Notes: generated from the sequence alone by a model not told the origin. A DNA stretch of 64,000 nt from an uncultured Pseudomonadales bacterium (GCA_943787425.1 CALSMJ010000001.1:434001-498000); one strand, 5' to 3'. Counted from the stretch's first letter, positions 26,871-36,154 are shown. Translations and numbers: made by a program.

Positions 26871-26935
26871 CCCGTTGGCTAGTCTACGACCAGTAGGCCG
26901 CGCCGCCTTTTACAAAAAAGAACGCTATCTAAACA

Positions 26936-28228
26936 TCATAAACCAGGAACAGGAAACCTTTGACAGAAGATTTCGACTTCTTGCCGAACGGCACCAATGA
27001 CCGCCTCATCTTCTGGCGCGCGGAGACATTGAATCATCCAGCTTGCAAGTTGTTCCATATCCTGAGCTTTCATACCTCGAGTGGTTGCCGCCGGCGTACC
27101 CACTCGAATACCGCTCGGGCGCAGCGGCGGATTGGGGTCATCAGGAATGATCTGTTTGTTGGTTGTAATCTGAACGCGATCCAACACTTCTTCGGCAACC
27201 CGGCCATCTAAACCAAAGGATGCCACGGTATCCAACACCATCATGTGGTTATCCGTGCCGCCCGTGACCAGGGACACACCGCCCGCCATTAACGAATCCG
27301 CGAGCGTCTTGGCATTCACCAGAACCTGCTGCGCATAATCCTGAAACGCTTGCGTTTGCGCTTTCAGCAACGTCACCGCGATACCCGCAACGGCATTCAT
27401 ATGGGGTCCGCCTTGCAACCCAGGAAAAACTGACTTGTCCAGGGCTTTTGCAAACGGCTTACGGCACAGCACCATGCCACCACGCGGTCCTCGAAGGGAC
27501 TTATGCGTCGTTGTCGTCACAATATCGAAGCCAAAATCGAAAGGATTCGCCATGGCCCGACCGGCAACCAATCCACCAAAGTGCGAGGCATCGGTCATTG
27601 TGATCGCCCCGACTTCATCGGCAATGGTCTTGAATGCCGCATAGTCAATATCTCGCGGGTACGAAGTATAACCACACAGCATCATCTTCGGCTTGGTGCG
27701 TAAAGCGTCCGCGCGCACTTGATCAAAGTCGATTGAACCATCGACAGGATTCGTGACATACCGAACAAAATTAAACAGGTTCCCCATATGTGAGACCGGT
27801 GCGCCATGCGTCAAGTGCCCACCATGGGACAAATCCATGGCCATAATGGTGTCCCCTGGCGTAAGTAACCCGAGATACACGGCTTGATTCATCGCTGACC
27901 CAGACAGCGGCTGAACATTGGCATGATCACACCCGAATACGGTTTTAGCGCGATCTCTCGCTAGCGTTTCAATTTGGTCGGTGTAAGTCTGCCCGCCGTA
28001 ATAGCGCCGACCTGGATAACCTTCGGAATATTTATTGGTAAAAACGCTGCCCAGCACACTCAGGACTTCTGGGAACGTATAATTCTCGGACGGAATCAGC
28101 TCGATGCCATTGCGCTCCCGGTCTTCCTCACCCAACAATGCCGCATAAACAGCGGGGTCATTGGCTTCAAGTTCTTTTAGGTTGGTCAGCACAGCCGCGG
28201 CTTGCTGACTGGTATTGTTCAAAGTCAT
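26936..28228 (-). CDS. glyA: Serine hydroxymethyltransferase
   Basis: A 430-residue PLP enzyme that converts serine and tetrahydrofolate to glycine and 5,10-methylene-THF, the main source of one-carbon units. The PLP site is TTTTHKSLRGPRGG with the Schiff-base lysine near residue 242. IPSENYTFPEVL near residue 45 and SNKYSEGYPG-type TNKYSEGYPGRRYYGG near residue 68 also match the family. The start at 28228 has an AGGAAA ribosome binding site. It lies 28 bp after a ZTP riboswitch, so translation is expected to rise when ZTP signals low 10-formyl-THF. Confidence 0.97.
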   Translation of the reverse strand: MTLNNTSQQAAAVLTNLKELEANDPAVYAALLGEEDRERNGIELIPSENYTFPEVLSVLGSVFTNKYSEGYPGRRYYGGQTYTDQIETLARDRAKTVFGCDHANVQPLSGSAMNQAVYLGLLTPGDTIMAMDLSHGGHLTHGAPVSHMGNLFNFVRYVTNPVDGSIDFDQVRADALRTKPKMMLCGYTSYPRDIDYAAFKTIADEVGAITMTDASHFGGLVAGRAMANPFDFGFDIVTTTTHKSLRGPRGGMVLCRKPFAKALDKSVFPGLQGGPHMNAVAGIAVTLLKAQTQAFQDYAQQVLVNAKTLADSLMAGGVSLVTGGTDNHMMVLDTVASFGLDGRVAEEVLDRVQITTNKQIIPDDPNPPLRPSGIRVGTPAATTRGMKAQDMEQLASWMIQCLRAPEDEAVIGAVRQEVEIFCQRFPVPGL

Positions 28229-28255
28229 GGGCAGTTTCCTATCAAGGTGGGTTTG

Positions 28256-28445
28256 GCGCCCAGGCGAACGGCTTCATTCCACGAACTCGATCAGCAAAAA
28301 GTGACAAAACTTCCACCGAGTGGCTATCTTGTCCAATCCGTATTTTTTCATACGCCACATCGCAGCCAGTGTGCAATGTGTCTTACAGAGTGCGCTCGGT
28401 ACACTTCCCGGTGGTCTTCCACCTTCCATCGCCAGTCATGTACCG
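28256..28445 (-). ncRNA. ZTP (pfl) riboswitch controlling glyA
   Basis: Read on the minus strand. The 5' domain has P1 GGTACA (28444-28439) paired with TGTACC (28403-28398). Between them is the conserved ATGACTGGCGA, then the hairpin GGTGG-AAGA-CCACC (28423-28410), then GGGAAG. The 3' domain is CGTTCGCCTGGGCG (about 28271-28257). GGCGA in the first domain (28433-28429) is complementary to TCGCC in the second (28267-28263), the known pseudoknot. The CCTGGGC ligand-pocket motif is present. The two domains are joined by a linker of about 125 nt that can itself fold (GTGGC/GCCAC enclosing CGTAT/ATACG). A GGGC in the pocket motif can pair with GCCC next to the glyA start codon, which suggests translational control. 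pfl RNAs upstream of glyA are established in gammaproteobacteria. Confidence 0.93.
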
Positions 28446-28450
28446 CGCGA

Positions 28451-28479
28451 ATTATAGCCGGTTGACATCCGAAATTGAA
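28451..28479 (-). promoter_or_regulatory. Sigma-70 promoter of the riboswitch-glyA unit
   Basis: On the minus strand, a perfect -10 TATAAT (28456-28451) is preceded after 17 bp by TTCAAT (28479-28474), a half-matching -35. Transcription would start near 28444, exactly at the first paired base of the riboswitch, which supports both calls. Confidence 0.75.
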
Positions 28480-28726
28480 CGCGCGAACGCAGCGAACCGT
28501 CGAGATATTCGAATTTGGGCGCAGGAATTGACCCATCCACCGAAAACAGGCCCTATCTGTGTTAGCGTTTCAGTCATTTTGCGGTCCGTCGCATTCTGTT
28601 AGATTAAGCCTCGCCCCTGAGATTGGGTGGTGCAGTGCAGGTTGCGCGCCGGCTGCAACAGACGCGCGCCTTGCTTGCGCGCCCTTTGTTCAACGCGCAC
28701 CGATAAATTGGCGACAGGAGCCGGCT

Positions 28727-30031
28727 GTGAAGATAAAGACTCAATTATGCCCTGGGATTTTGATAATCGCCGTTTTAGTTGCTGGGACGCCGATACTCGG
28801 CGATGACCTCGATACCCGGGTTGCAACGGTCCTTAAAGCGACGCCCTTGATTGACGGCCATAATGACCTTCCTTGGCAGTATCTTCGCCGAGTCAATAAT
28901 CATTTATCCCAACTCGATCTGGCTTCAGATCTGACCCAAATCGACAACCCCACCGACACCGATCTACCGAGACTCCGGCGCGGCATGGTTGGTGGGATCT
29001 TTTGGTCGGTTTATGTCCCTATTGAAGCCTATGGTGGTAACCCCAGCGCGGTTCAGGCCGTAATCAATCAGATCGATTTCGTTAAACGTCTAGTTAATCA
29101 CTATGACAGTGATTTAGAACTTGCCCTGGATGCAAGCAGCATCCGGAGAATCCATGCCAGCGGGAAGATTGCCTCCCTCATTGGCATGGAAGGCGGGCAC
29201 TCAATCAATAATTCCTTGGCGAGCCTAAGACAACTTTATGACCTTGGCGCCCGATACATGACCTTAACGCATTCCAAAGGTCTGCTCTGGGCGGATTCGG
29301 CCACCGATACCCAGCGCCATGGTGGTCTTACCCAATTTGGCGAGCTCGTCGTTCTTGAGATGAACCGCCTTGGAATGATGGTCGACCTCTCCCATGTATC
29401 CGTTGAAACCATGCGGGATGCTTTGAGGGTAAGCCGCTCGCCTGTTATTTTTTCACACTCATCGGCTTATGGCGTCACCCAACATGCACGCAATGTACCC
29501 GATGATGTTTTGGCCCTTGTTGGTAAAAAGCGCGGGGTCGTGATGGTGAACTATTTAACCTCGTACGTCTCGGAGTCGATGCGGTTGCACCGAGTTGCCT
29601 TGGAACGTCACGAAGAGATGCTCAATCAAGACCATGACCCGGACAGGGTGGCCGAACTGATGTCACAATGGTCAGCCCGTCATCCAGCGCCTGAAGTCAC
29701 GTTGTTTGATGTCGCTGATCACATCGATCACATCAAAGCCGTCGCGGGGATCGAGGCCATTGGCTTGGGTGCAGACTTCGATGGCATGCCACCCGGGCCT
29801 GTGGGGCTCGAGGACGTTTCGACCTACCCCGCCTTGCTCAAAGAGCTGCTGATAAGAGGCTACAGCGACCAAGACATTGCAAAGATTGCAGGGGAGAATC
29901 TATTACGGGTTATGAACGACGCGGAGGCCGTTGCCGCACGCCTGCAAACTTTAGAGCCGCCAAGGGATGATTTACTGCACGAGATCGATTTCGAGCACGA
30001 TTTCGAGCACAATGCCGCGCAAGCTCAATAA
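28727..30031 (+). CDS. Exported membrane dipeptidase (peptidase family M19)
   Basis: A 434-residue zinc dipeptidase of the renal dipeptidase family. The N-terminus (KIKTQLCPGILIIAVLVAG) is a signal peptide. Metal ligands lie in LIDGHNDLPW, MEGGHSI, VDLSHVS and SHSSAYG, and IGLGADFDGM near the C-terminus holds the last acid. The best start is a GTG at 28727 with GGAG 6 bp upstream. A longer open frame from 28559 would hide the signal peptide. The enzyme probably cleaves dipeptides in the periplasm. The C-terminus carries an exact 12-bp tandem duplication (29986-30009). Confidence 0.9.
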   Translation: MKIKTQLCPGILIIAVLVAGTPILGDDLDTRVATVLKATPLIDGHNDLPWQYLRRVNNHLSQLDLASDLTQIDNPTDTDLPRLRRGMVGGIFWSVYVPIEAYGGNPSAVQAVINQIDFVKRLVNHYDSDLELALDASSIRRIHASGKIASLIGMEGGHSINNSLASLRQLYDLGARYMTLTHSKGLLWADSATDTQRHGGLTQFGELVVLEMNRLGMMVDLSHVSVETMRDALRVSRSPVIFSHSSAYGVTQHARNVPDDVLALVGKKRGVVMVNYLTSYVSESMRLHRVALERHEEMLNQDHDPDRVAELMSQWSARHPAPEVTLFDVADHIDHIKAVAGIEAIGLGADFDGMPPGPVGLEDVSTYPALLKELLIRGYSDQDIAKIAGENLLRVMNDAEAVAARLQTLEPPRDDLLHEIDFEHDFEHNAAQAQ

Positions 30032-30231
30032 TCCGTCCAAAGCGCTTCGTTCTCATCCGTTAATGACACCCGGCAGCCCGCTTCAAAGCCTGCTTCGACG
30101 CAAACCACCATGGGCTGGCAGCACACTTCGCAATCCTCAATATATTGTTGATAACCTGCCGTTTCATCGATCAATAGACGGATCCGAGCGTCACAATAAG
30201 GACATCTGAGCTTATGGGGCGTAAGTTGCAT
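30025..30231 (-). CDS. CPXCG-motif small cysteine-rich protein
   Basis: A 68-residue protein with two Cys pairs, CPYC near residue 10 and CEVCCQP near residue 34, separated by LLIDETAGYQQYIED. This is the CPXCG zinc-ribbon family found next to many housekeeping genes. It probably binds one zinc ion. The role is unknown. It is convergent with the dipeptidase and overlaps its 3' end by 7 bp. It lies 33 bp after the dehydratase gene on the same strand and may be co-transcribed with it. Confidence 0.85.
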   Translation of the reverse strand: MQLTPHKLRCPYCDARIRLLIDETAGYQQYIEDCEVCCQPMVVCVEAGFEAGCRVSLTDENEALWTDY

Positions 30232-30263
30232 AACGTTGCTTGGCCTCCGGGGCAGTAACCTTT

Positions 30264-31250
30264 TTATACCTGTGCAAGACGGGCAATTGATTGGTCAAAC
30301 TGCTGACTGTCGAGCAATAGCGGCCGCAAACGATCCAGATCGACGTTACCCCCTGTGAGAATAATACCAACCCTCTGACCCAAAAAAACCGATCGGTTTC
30401 GCACCACTACCGACAACGCAACCGCACTACTTGGCTCAACCCACTGTTTGGTAAACTGCCAAATCAATTGCATCGCAAAGATCGTGTCGGCATCGGCTGC
30501 TGTTAAGATACCCGTTGCATTTCGTTTAATGATTTCGAAATTCAAAGCACCCAACGTTGTCTGTAAACCATCGCAAATGGTATCCGGGATCTGCGCTGAA
30601 ACGCGTTCACCAGTTGCAAAAGATTGGGCCGCATCACTCGCGCCTTCAGGTTCGGCGCCATAAATTAAAGTACGATCTTTCACCAAACAGCTGCCAGCTA
30701 ATAAGCCGCCACCCCCGACGGGCACAACCACCGCATCGAGTTGTGGCGTCTGACGCTTAAACTCGAGCAGCGCAGTGCCTTGCCCCGCTATGATCAATGG
30801 CGCATCAAATGGCGGCACATACAAAGCGCCCGAGCTGGCTGCGAGGGCCTTCAGGGTTTTTTCTCTCGCTTCAAGACTGTTATCACATTCGATTAAACGA
30901 CCGTCAAAGTGTACAACTAGCCGCCGCTTTGCCGGACTCGCATTCCTAGGCATGACGATCTGCGCGGCAACCCCGCGCGCGCGCGCAGCTCGTGCAAGCG
31001 CCGCGCCGTGATTACCGGATGAATGCGTGCACACGCCATTCGCGAGTTCCGCTCGCGGCTGGGCATAAACCATGTTGGTTGCCCCACGGGCCTTAAAGGC
31101 GCCACCGCGCTGCAAATGCTCACCCTTGAAGATGACGTCACAACCTAACAATCGATTCAGCGCTTGACTGCTAAACACCGGCGTCTCGAGGACCAAACCC
31201 TTGATCCTAGAACAAGCAGCCTGAACATCAGATTCATCCAACTGCAACAT
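30264..31250 (-). CDS. Threonine/serine dehydratase-like PLP enzyme
   Basis: About 328 residues of the fold-type II PLP family. The lysine motif is LQRGGAFKARGA (about residues 47-58). SSGNHGAALA (about residue 78) binds the substrate carboxylate and VGGGGLLAG (about residue 178) binds the PLP phosphate. There is no regulatory ACT domain, so it belongs with catabolic threonine dehydratases, serine racemases or hydroxyaspartate ammonia-lyases; these cannot be separated by eye. I use the ATG at 31250, which has an upstream TGAGG. In-frame ATGs further upstream (31289, 31325) are less likely. Confidence 0.85.
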   Translation of the reverse strand: MLQLDESDVQAACSRIKGLVLETPVFSSQALNRLLGCDVIFKGEHLQRGGAFKARGATNMVYAQPRAELANGVCTHSSGNHGAALARAARARGVAAQIVMPRNASPAKRRLVVHFDGRLIECDNSLEAREKTLKALAASSGALYVPPFDAPLIIAGQGTALLEFKRQTPQLDAVVVPVGGGGLLAGSCLVKDRTLIYGAEPEGASDAAQSFATGERVSAQIPDTICDGLQTTLGALNFEIIKRNATGILTAADADTIFAMQLIWQFTKQWVEPSSAVALSVVVRNRSVFLGQRVGIILTGGNVDLDRLRPLLLDSQQFDQSIARLAQV

Positions 31251-31331
31251 GATTGCCTCAGATCCACATCTATTATCTTGGACATCCATCACGACCCGAG
31301 TTGGCCTTGGATACCAAAAAGCCAAGGTCCC

Positions 31332-33014
31332 TTAAAAAGGGTTAGCGCTGCCCCCTTTGGACCAGCTATCCCGAAGGCCTACTATTTCGTTGTAACAGCC
31401 CCCCTCTTCCAACTTCGCCGCTTCATCGAGCATAAAGTAGCCCTCTCGCTCAAACTGAAATCGCGTGTCACGCGGCCGGTTTTTGAGGCTTATTTCTGCA
31501 AACCCTTGAAAGACGCTGCGAGAATTGGGGTTAATCAAGTCGCGATAATCTCCGTCAACGGCATCCGGAAACGGTACCGAGAACAAAGGTTCAAAACGAT
31601 GAAAAACAACGGGCAGGTTCTCCGTGGCGGATACCCAATGGATCACGCCGCGAACCTTTCGATCCGGTGGGTTCACACCTAAGGTCTCGGGATCATAAAC
31701 CCCATGAATTTCGAGGATTTCGTCCTGCTCACCCATCACCACTGATTCGGCTTTGATCACGTAACCGCCGCGCAATCGCACTTCATCGTGTAACACCAAT
31801 CGCTTATATTTTCGATTGGCCGTCATCTGAAAGTCGGCTCGATCAATAAAAATTTCTCGCGTGAACGGGACCGGTCGCTGCCCCATGTCAGGGTCTTTGG
31901 GATGATTCTGCACTGATAACCAAATCGTTTCCGATTCGGGTACATTGGTAATGACGACTTTTACCGGATCAAGCACCGCCATGGCTCTGGGCGCGATGGG
32001 CTCGAGCGCTTCCCGGACACAACTTTCTAACAACGCCAGCTCTACGTTATTGTCACTTTTGGTGATACCAATCCGTCGACAAAAATCCCGAATGGCCTCG
32101 GGGGGGTAGCCTCGACGGCGCATACCAGCAATCGTTGGCATCCTTGGATCATTCCAACCTTCAACCAGGTTTTCATCGACCAGTTGTTTTAATTTGCGTT
32201 TACTGGTGACGGTATATTGCAGATTCAATCTAGAAAACTCAATCTGCTGGGGCCGACTCGGTACCTCTAACTGCGCCAAAACCCAGTCGTACAGCGGACG
32301 GTGATCTTCAAACCCGGTATCGCACAGGGAATGCGTAATCTCCTCAATGGCATCGGAGATACAGTGGGTGTAGTCGTACAACGGATAAATGCACCATTGA
32401 TCTCCGGTCTCATGATGCGTCGCGTGACGAATCCGGTAAATGCTTGGATCTCGGAGATTCATATTGCCAGACGCCATATCAATTTTTAACCGCAGTACAT
32501 GTGCACCATCTGGAAATTCACCGGCGCGCATTCTGGCAAATAGATCGAGGTTCTCGGCAACAGACCGATCCCGATAGGGGCTATTGCGACCCGGTTCGGT
32601 CAGCGTGCCGCGATACACGCGAATGCTGTCGGCATCGAGCGAGTCGACATAAGCCTTTTCAGCTTGAATCAGTTGTACGGCATATTCGTATAGCACTTCG
32701 AAATAATCCGAGGCATTTTTTTGTTCTGCCCAGGTAAACCCAAGCCAAGTAATGTCCTCTCGCATGGCGTGGGTAAAGGCGACATCCTCTTTGATCGGAT
32801 TGGTGTCATCAAACCGCAAGTTTGTTGAACCGTCAAAATCCTTCGCCAGACCAAAATTGAGGCAAATGGCTTTAGCGTGTCCGATATGAAGAAAGCCATT
32901 GGGCTCCGGTGGGAACCGCGTCTTGACCCGCCCGCCATACTTACCGCTGGCTAGATCGCCCGCCATAATCGTACTGATAAAATTCGCGGGATACCGCTCA
33001 GAATCATTTAACAT
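31332..33014 (-). CDS. glnS: Glutamine--tRNA ligase
   Basis: A 560-residue class I aminoacyl-tRNA synthetase charging tRNA-Gln. The HIGH motif appears as [14 protein letters not shown] (about residues 35-48) and the KMSKS motif as VTSKRKL (about residue 270). [24 protein letters not shown] and the two C-terminal anticodon-binding beta-barrels match GlnRS. Length agrees with E. coli GlnS (554). It begins 7 bp after the TSUP permease gene on the same strand, so it may be read as part of a longer transcript. In many gammaproteobacteria glnS lies near lpxH-cysS, but here they are about 31 kb apart. Confidence 0.97.
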   Translation of the reverse strand: MLNDSERYPANFISTIMAGDLASGKYGGRVKTRFPPEPNGFLHIGHAKAICLNFGLAKDFDGSTNLRFDDTNPIKEDVAFTHAMREDITWLGFTWAEQKNASDYFEVLYEYAVQLIQAEKAYVDSLDADSIRVYRGTLTEPGRNSPYRDRSVAENLDLFARMRAGEFPDGAHVLRLKIDMASGNMNLRDPSIYRIRHATHHETGDQWCIYPLYDYTHCISDAIEEITHSLCDTGFEDHRPLYDWVLAQLEVPSRPQQIEFSRLNLQYTVTSKRKLKQLVDENLVEGWNDPRMPTIAGMRRRGYPPEAIRDFCRRIGITKSDNNVELALLESCVREALEPIAPRAMAVLDPVKVVITNVPESETIWLSVQNHPKDPDMGQRPVPFTREIFIDRADFQMTANRKYKRLVLHDEVRLRGGYVIKAESVVMGEQDEILEIHGVYDPETLGVNPPDRKVRGVIHWVSATENLPVVFHRFEPLFSVPFPDAVDGDYRDLINPNSRSVFQGFAEISLKNRPRDTRFQFEREGYFMLDEAAKLEEGGCYNEIVGLRDSWSKGGSANPF

Positions 33015-33021
33015 AGTTCAC

Positions 33022-33774
33022 CTATACCAGCAGGGCTGCAAAACAGCTTACCGAAACCATTATAACCAGAATTCGGCGCAACACAGTCTCGCTTAACCGA
33101 ATCGTGACCCGAACGCTCACCCAAGCACCCAGCGTCGAGCCTAGTGCCAAGACCCCGCCCGTTAACCATAGAACTTGGCCTTGCGCGGCAAAAATCAGTA
33201 GCGCAACGCCGCTGAAAAGGCCTGTACAAACCAGCTTTAAGGCATTTGAACGTACCAGATCATATTGCAGAACGCCTGAGAGCACCGCGACCAAAATAAA
33301 ACCGACACCGGCTTGAATAAAACCGCCATACAGGCCCGCACCAAACAGACTGAGCCATGCAGCAAGCCCCAATGTTTGAGACGCTGGACTTGCGAAGTCA
33401 GACTTCCTTGGCGTTGTTTTTGGCAACAACAGCGAGCAAGCAACCATCACCATCACGATAAGCAAAATCGGCTTCAACCAGACATTTGGTAAGACTGAGG
33501 CGCAGAGCGCGCCCACCGCAGCGCCCACAATCGTCGGCACTAGGACGCCGGTGAGCGCAGATCGATCTAACCGACCAGCTTGGTCGAACCCTTTCGCGCC
33601 TGTGATCGATTGCGCCAATACCGCAAGGCGATTGGTGCCGTTGGCAAGATCGGCGGGAATCCCCATCATCATTAAAGCTGGCAACGTCAACATAGAGCCG
33701 CCGCCCGCCAAGGTGTTAATGAAGCCGCTCAGCATACCAACTGTCAACAGCACCACAATCTCGATCGGGGTCAC
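33022..33774 (-). CDS. TSUP (TauE/SafE) family membrane permease
   Basis: A 250-residue integral membrane protein with about 7-8 hydrophobic helices. The opening LLTVGMLSGFINTLAGGGSMLTLPALMMMGIPADLANGTNRLAV is the hallmark of the TauE/SafE anion exporters; the second half repeats it (AGLYGGFIQAGVGFILVAVL). Family members move sulfite, sulfoacetate or other sulfur-containing anions. No substrate can be assigned. Its start overlaps the end of the propeller gene by 4 bp, so the two are coupled and may work together. Confidence 0.88.
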   Translation of the reverse strand: MTPIEIVVLLTVGMLSGFINTLAGGGSMLTLPALMMMGIPADLANGTNRLAVLAQSITGAKGFDQAGRLDRSALTGVLVPTIVGAAVGALCASVLPNVWLKPILLIVMVMVACSLLLPKTTPRKSDFASPASQTLGLAAWLSLFGAGLYGGFIQAGVGFILVAVLSGVLQYDLVRSNALKLVCTGLFSGVALLIFAAQGQVLWLTGGVLALGSTLGAWVSVRVTIRLSETVLRRILVIMVSVSCFAALLV

Positions 33775-34733
33775 GGCAACAGCGCCTGTCTTTGTCCGAC
33801 CGCGCCAACCCGCGACACGTCGAAGACCGACCCAGCTTCATTCACAATCCAGAGTGTCTGATCGTCTAGCCAAGTAATGGCCTCGACCTGACCCATGCTA
33901 TAGGGCGTTAAGTCAAGGCTTTGGTGAGGCCCTGACAACCAAGCGTCACCGCTGCTTGGCCTTGGAAACAGCCACAGATTACGAGCTCCAAGAACCGCAA
34001 GACTGGCGCCGTTCGGCGACAGCTCCGCGCCAGTCACCATAAATAACGATGACAGGCTATCCACCTGTTCCAGTTTATTGGGTTGACTAGACGCTGCATC
34101 GGTTAATCGATACAGAGTACCCCCGGGTTCGAAGGCCCCAATTTGGCCAGCAATCCGGTGCTTTGTAATCAAGTACAACTGACCCGCATCAACGAAGAGC
34201 GCTTCGCTATCGTAATGCCAGTTTTCAGCGGGAAAAAACTGCTGATCCGGATAGGCAACCGGTATATAGCCCGTTGCGCGCGTTTTCTCGATCACCCTTG
34301 GATTAAACTGCGGCACTTTGTAAATGCCAAGATCTCGCCGAGCATTGCCGTTGTTACCCGTATCTGCGATGTATAGCCAATCCGCATCCGAGGCTATATC
34401 CTCCCAATCATAATGCGCAGCCAACTCAATGGCATGCCCAGGCCAGGGGCTACGACCCGGCCGCGGCTGTTGGCCGTGATAGGGTAAGAATTCTGGATGG
34501 ATCACATCCCCTTGACGGTTGATGGCAAAAACCCGGGCTTCATCGCCGCTATCATTGTGCACCCAAAACACATCGTCAAAGCGTTTGCTGCGGGAGATAC
34601 CACTAACTTCCCGCAAGGCTTCATAGTTAATTTTAAATTTCGGCGTCACCTGCCAGGTCGGCTCGTCCTTGGCATTGATGCCGAACGCAACGCAGCCCAA
34701 CACCAGCAATCCGAATAACCCCTTTTGAAACAC
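33771..34733 (-). CDS. Exported propeller-like protein of unknown function
   Basis: A 320-residue protein with an N-terminal signal peptide (LFGLLVLGCVAFGINA). It contains recurring beta-propeller-like segments: VSGISRSKRFDDVFWVHNDSGDEARVFAINRQGD (about residues 43-76), DWEDIASDADWLYIADTGNN (about 110-129), YDSEALFVDAGQLYLITKH (about 174-192) and VEAITWLDDQTLWIVNEAGSV (about 285-305). The HNDSG and DWEDIA...IADTGNN motifs recur in exported proteins of unknown role, some annotated as esterase-like or phytase-like. I assign no enzyme activity. It is coupled to the TSUP permease. Confidence 0.7.
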   Translation of the reverse strand: MFQKGLFGLLVLGCVAFGINAKDEPTWQVTPKFKINYEALREVSGISRSKRFDDVFWVHNDSGDEARVFAINRQGDVIHPEFLPYHGQQPRPGRSPWPGHAIELAAHYDWEDIASDADWLYIADTGNNGNARRDLGIYKVPQFNPRVIEKTRATGYIPVAYPDQQFFPAENWHYDSEALFVDAGQLYLITKHRIAGQIGAFEPGGTLYRLTDAASSQPNKLEQVDSLSSLFMVTGAELSPNGASLAVLGARNLWLFPRPSSGDAWLSGPHQSLDLTPYSMGQVEAITWLDDQTLWIVNEAGSVFDVSRVGAVGQRQALLP

Positions 34734-35365
34734 ACAATTTTCCTTTTGGTGAGACCCTTCGTTAAATCACCGAGTAAATCGCCGAGCGGCGGCACGACTT
34801 AATCCTGCGAGGAATCGAGAAGCTTGGCAACCAATCTAACACTGACCCAACTCGAGAAAATCCATCCGCTTTCTGAACGACCTGGGCGACCTCCGAAAAC
34901 CTCAGCATCGAAGCGCCCCTATTCTACCGTTTCCTGCGGCGCGTGAGCCTCATCATCGTGCTGTTCATCGGCTCAATCAGCGCAACGGCATTCGTAAGAA
35001 ACGACGAGCCAACGCTGCACGCCAACTTTGCTTGATTCTACCGCTTGAATCTCTGCGCGCCCGATGGGCGCAAGGTTGACACGACATTGACTGATCTTTG
35101 CCCGCCAACAATTTTTGCGGCCAATACGGACCATTGTTTGAGCCCTTGCCCCTTCCAATCTGGACTGTTGCGCGCCGCCAGGATACGCGGGCTTAAAAAT
35201 TTTAAGGGTTCCGAATCGTCTTACAACGGCCCTGCCGCACCGCTACGACTCGCGTGTTGCGGGCTGCTGCCTGCGCGTCGCCGCTTGCGGATTGCCGCTT
35301 GCGGGCTGCCTCGGCACAGTGGGCAGTGCCGCGGAACGCCTAGCTTACTTAGGAGGGCGCAAATT
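34734..35365. other. 630-bp gene-free stretch between the propeller gene and nfuA
   Basis: No frame here has both a credible ribosome binding site and a recognisable product. A 61-residue open frame on the minus strand (34973-35158) has no family likeness. The stretch includes a GC-rich 14-bp tandem array (35252-35307). Any promoter for the minus-strand propeller-TSUP-glnS group should lie in its left part. Confidence 0.55.
35252..35307 (+). repeat. GC-rich 14-bp tandem array
   Basis: Four 14-bp units: GCGTGTTGCGGGCT, GCTGCCTGCGCGTC, GCCGCTTGCGGATT and GCCGCTTGCGGGCT. The last two differ at only two positions. The period equals that of the array before dnaE2, but the sequence is unrelated. 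Confidence 0.75.
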
Positions 35366-35944
35366 TTAAAAATAGGCGTTTTCTGTCACGGAATGATCGG
35401 TGACATCGCGAACCGCCGTCAACTGTGGCAGGGTCTCAAGCAAGGTCTTCTCAACCCCATCTTTCAAGGTTACGTCCACCATCCCGCATCCTTGGCATCC
35501 TCCGCCGAACTGCAGCACCGCAACACTATCTTCAACAATCTCGATCAGACTGACCATACCGCCATGGCTTGCGAGACTAGGATTAATTTGGCTGTGCAGC
35601 ACATAATTAATCTGGTCTTCCAAGGGACTATCATCCGACACTTTGGGCACTTTTGCGTTGGGCGCCTTGATTGTGAGCTGACCGCCCATTCGGTCCTCAG
35701 CGTAATCCACCACCGCTTCTTCTAAGAACGGCTCACTCCTGGCATCGATATAGCCATCGAACTGACCGTAAGCTACTTTAATATCATCCTCTTGCGCCTC
35801 TTCCGGACGACAATACGCGATGCAGGTTTCCGCCATTGGCGTACCTGGCTCAGTAATAAAAACCCGAACCCCAATATCCTCGGCTTCTTGCTTGGCCAAA
35901 AGGCCGGCTAGGTAGGTTTGAGCTGACTCTGTAATTGTTACCAT
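35366..35944 (-). CDS. nfuA: Fe-S biogenesis protein NfuA
   Basis: A 192-residue iron-sulfur carrier with two domains. The N-terminal half ([20 protein letters not shown]...) is the degenerate A-type (HesB-like) domain without its cysteines. The C-terminal Nfu domain has [20 protein letters not shown] and the cluster-binding [18 protein letters not shown] with C150 and C153. NfuA passes 4Fe-4S clusters to apo-enzymes and supports growth under oxidative stress. It is monocistronic and divergent from metH. Confidence 0.96.
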   Translation of the reverse strand: MVTITESAQTYLAGLLAKQEAEDIGVRVFITEPGTPMAETCIAYCRPEEAQEDDIKVAYGQFDGYIDARSEPFLEEAVVDYAEDRMGGQLTIKAPNAKVPKVSDDSPLEDQINYVLHSQINPSLASHGGMVSLIEIVEDSVAVLQFGGGCQGCGMVDVTLKDGVEKTLLETLPQLTAVRDVTDHSVTENAYF

Positions 35945-36135
35945 GATGTTTCATCGCCCTTAGGTTCATGAACTAATCGCGACTTAATTCCCGCCGCTGA
36001 CCCGACGAGCGTATCATACGTCAGTGCTTTTAGATTCGCTAGCAATGCGATCGACTTGTACCGTGCATGACCCTTCAAGCAGCGCCCTCGACCCAAACCA
36101 TTTACCAGCAGGTTCTAAGCGCTGAGACGATCAAC

Positions 36136-36154
36136 ACATGAATTTTCCTCATGT
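36136..36154. promoter_or_regulatory. Candidate operator upstream of metH
   Basis: ACATGA-N7-TCATGT is a perfect 6-bp inverted repeat. It contains TGAATTTTCCTCA, one mismatch from the MetR half-palindrome layout TGAA-N5-TTCA known upstream of methionine genes. It lies 75 bp before the metH ATG, a plausible activator position. The match is short and could be chance. Confidence 0.3.

Noticed and set aside
26843..26874. Terminator at the end of the alpha/beta hydrolase gene
   Set aside because: A long GC-rich inverted repeat spans the stop codon but has a bulge and no T-run on either side, so I did not list it as a terminator.
28254..28447. Glycine riboswitch before glyA
   Set aside because: The sequence matches the ZTP (pfl) aptamer in every conserved block and lacks the paired glycine aptamers.
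28559..28726. N-terminal extension of the dipeptidase
   Set aside because: A GTG at 28727 with GGAG gives a proper signal peptide, while the extension would bury it.
35045..35725. 226-codon plus-strand open frame overlapping nfuA
   Set aside because: Most of it is antisense to the certain nfuA gene, it begins in the GC-rich repeat region, and the product resembles no family.
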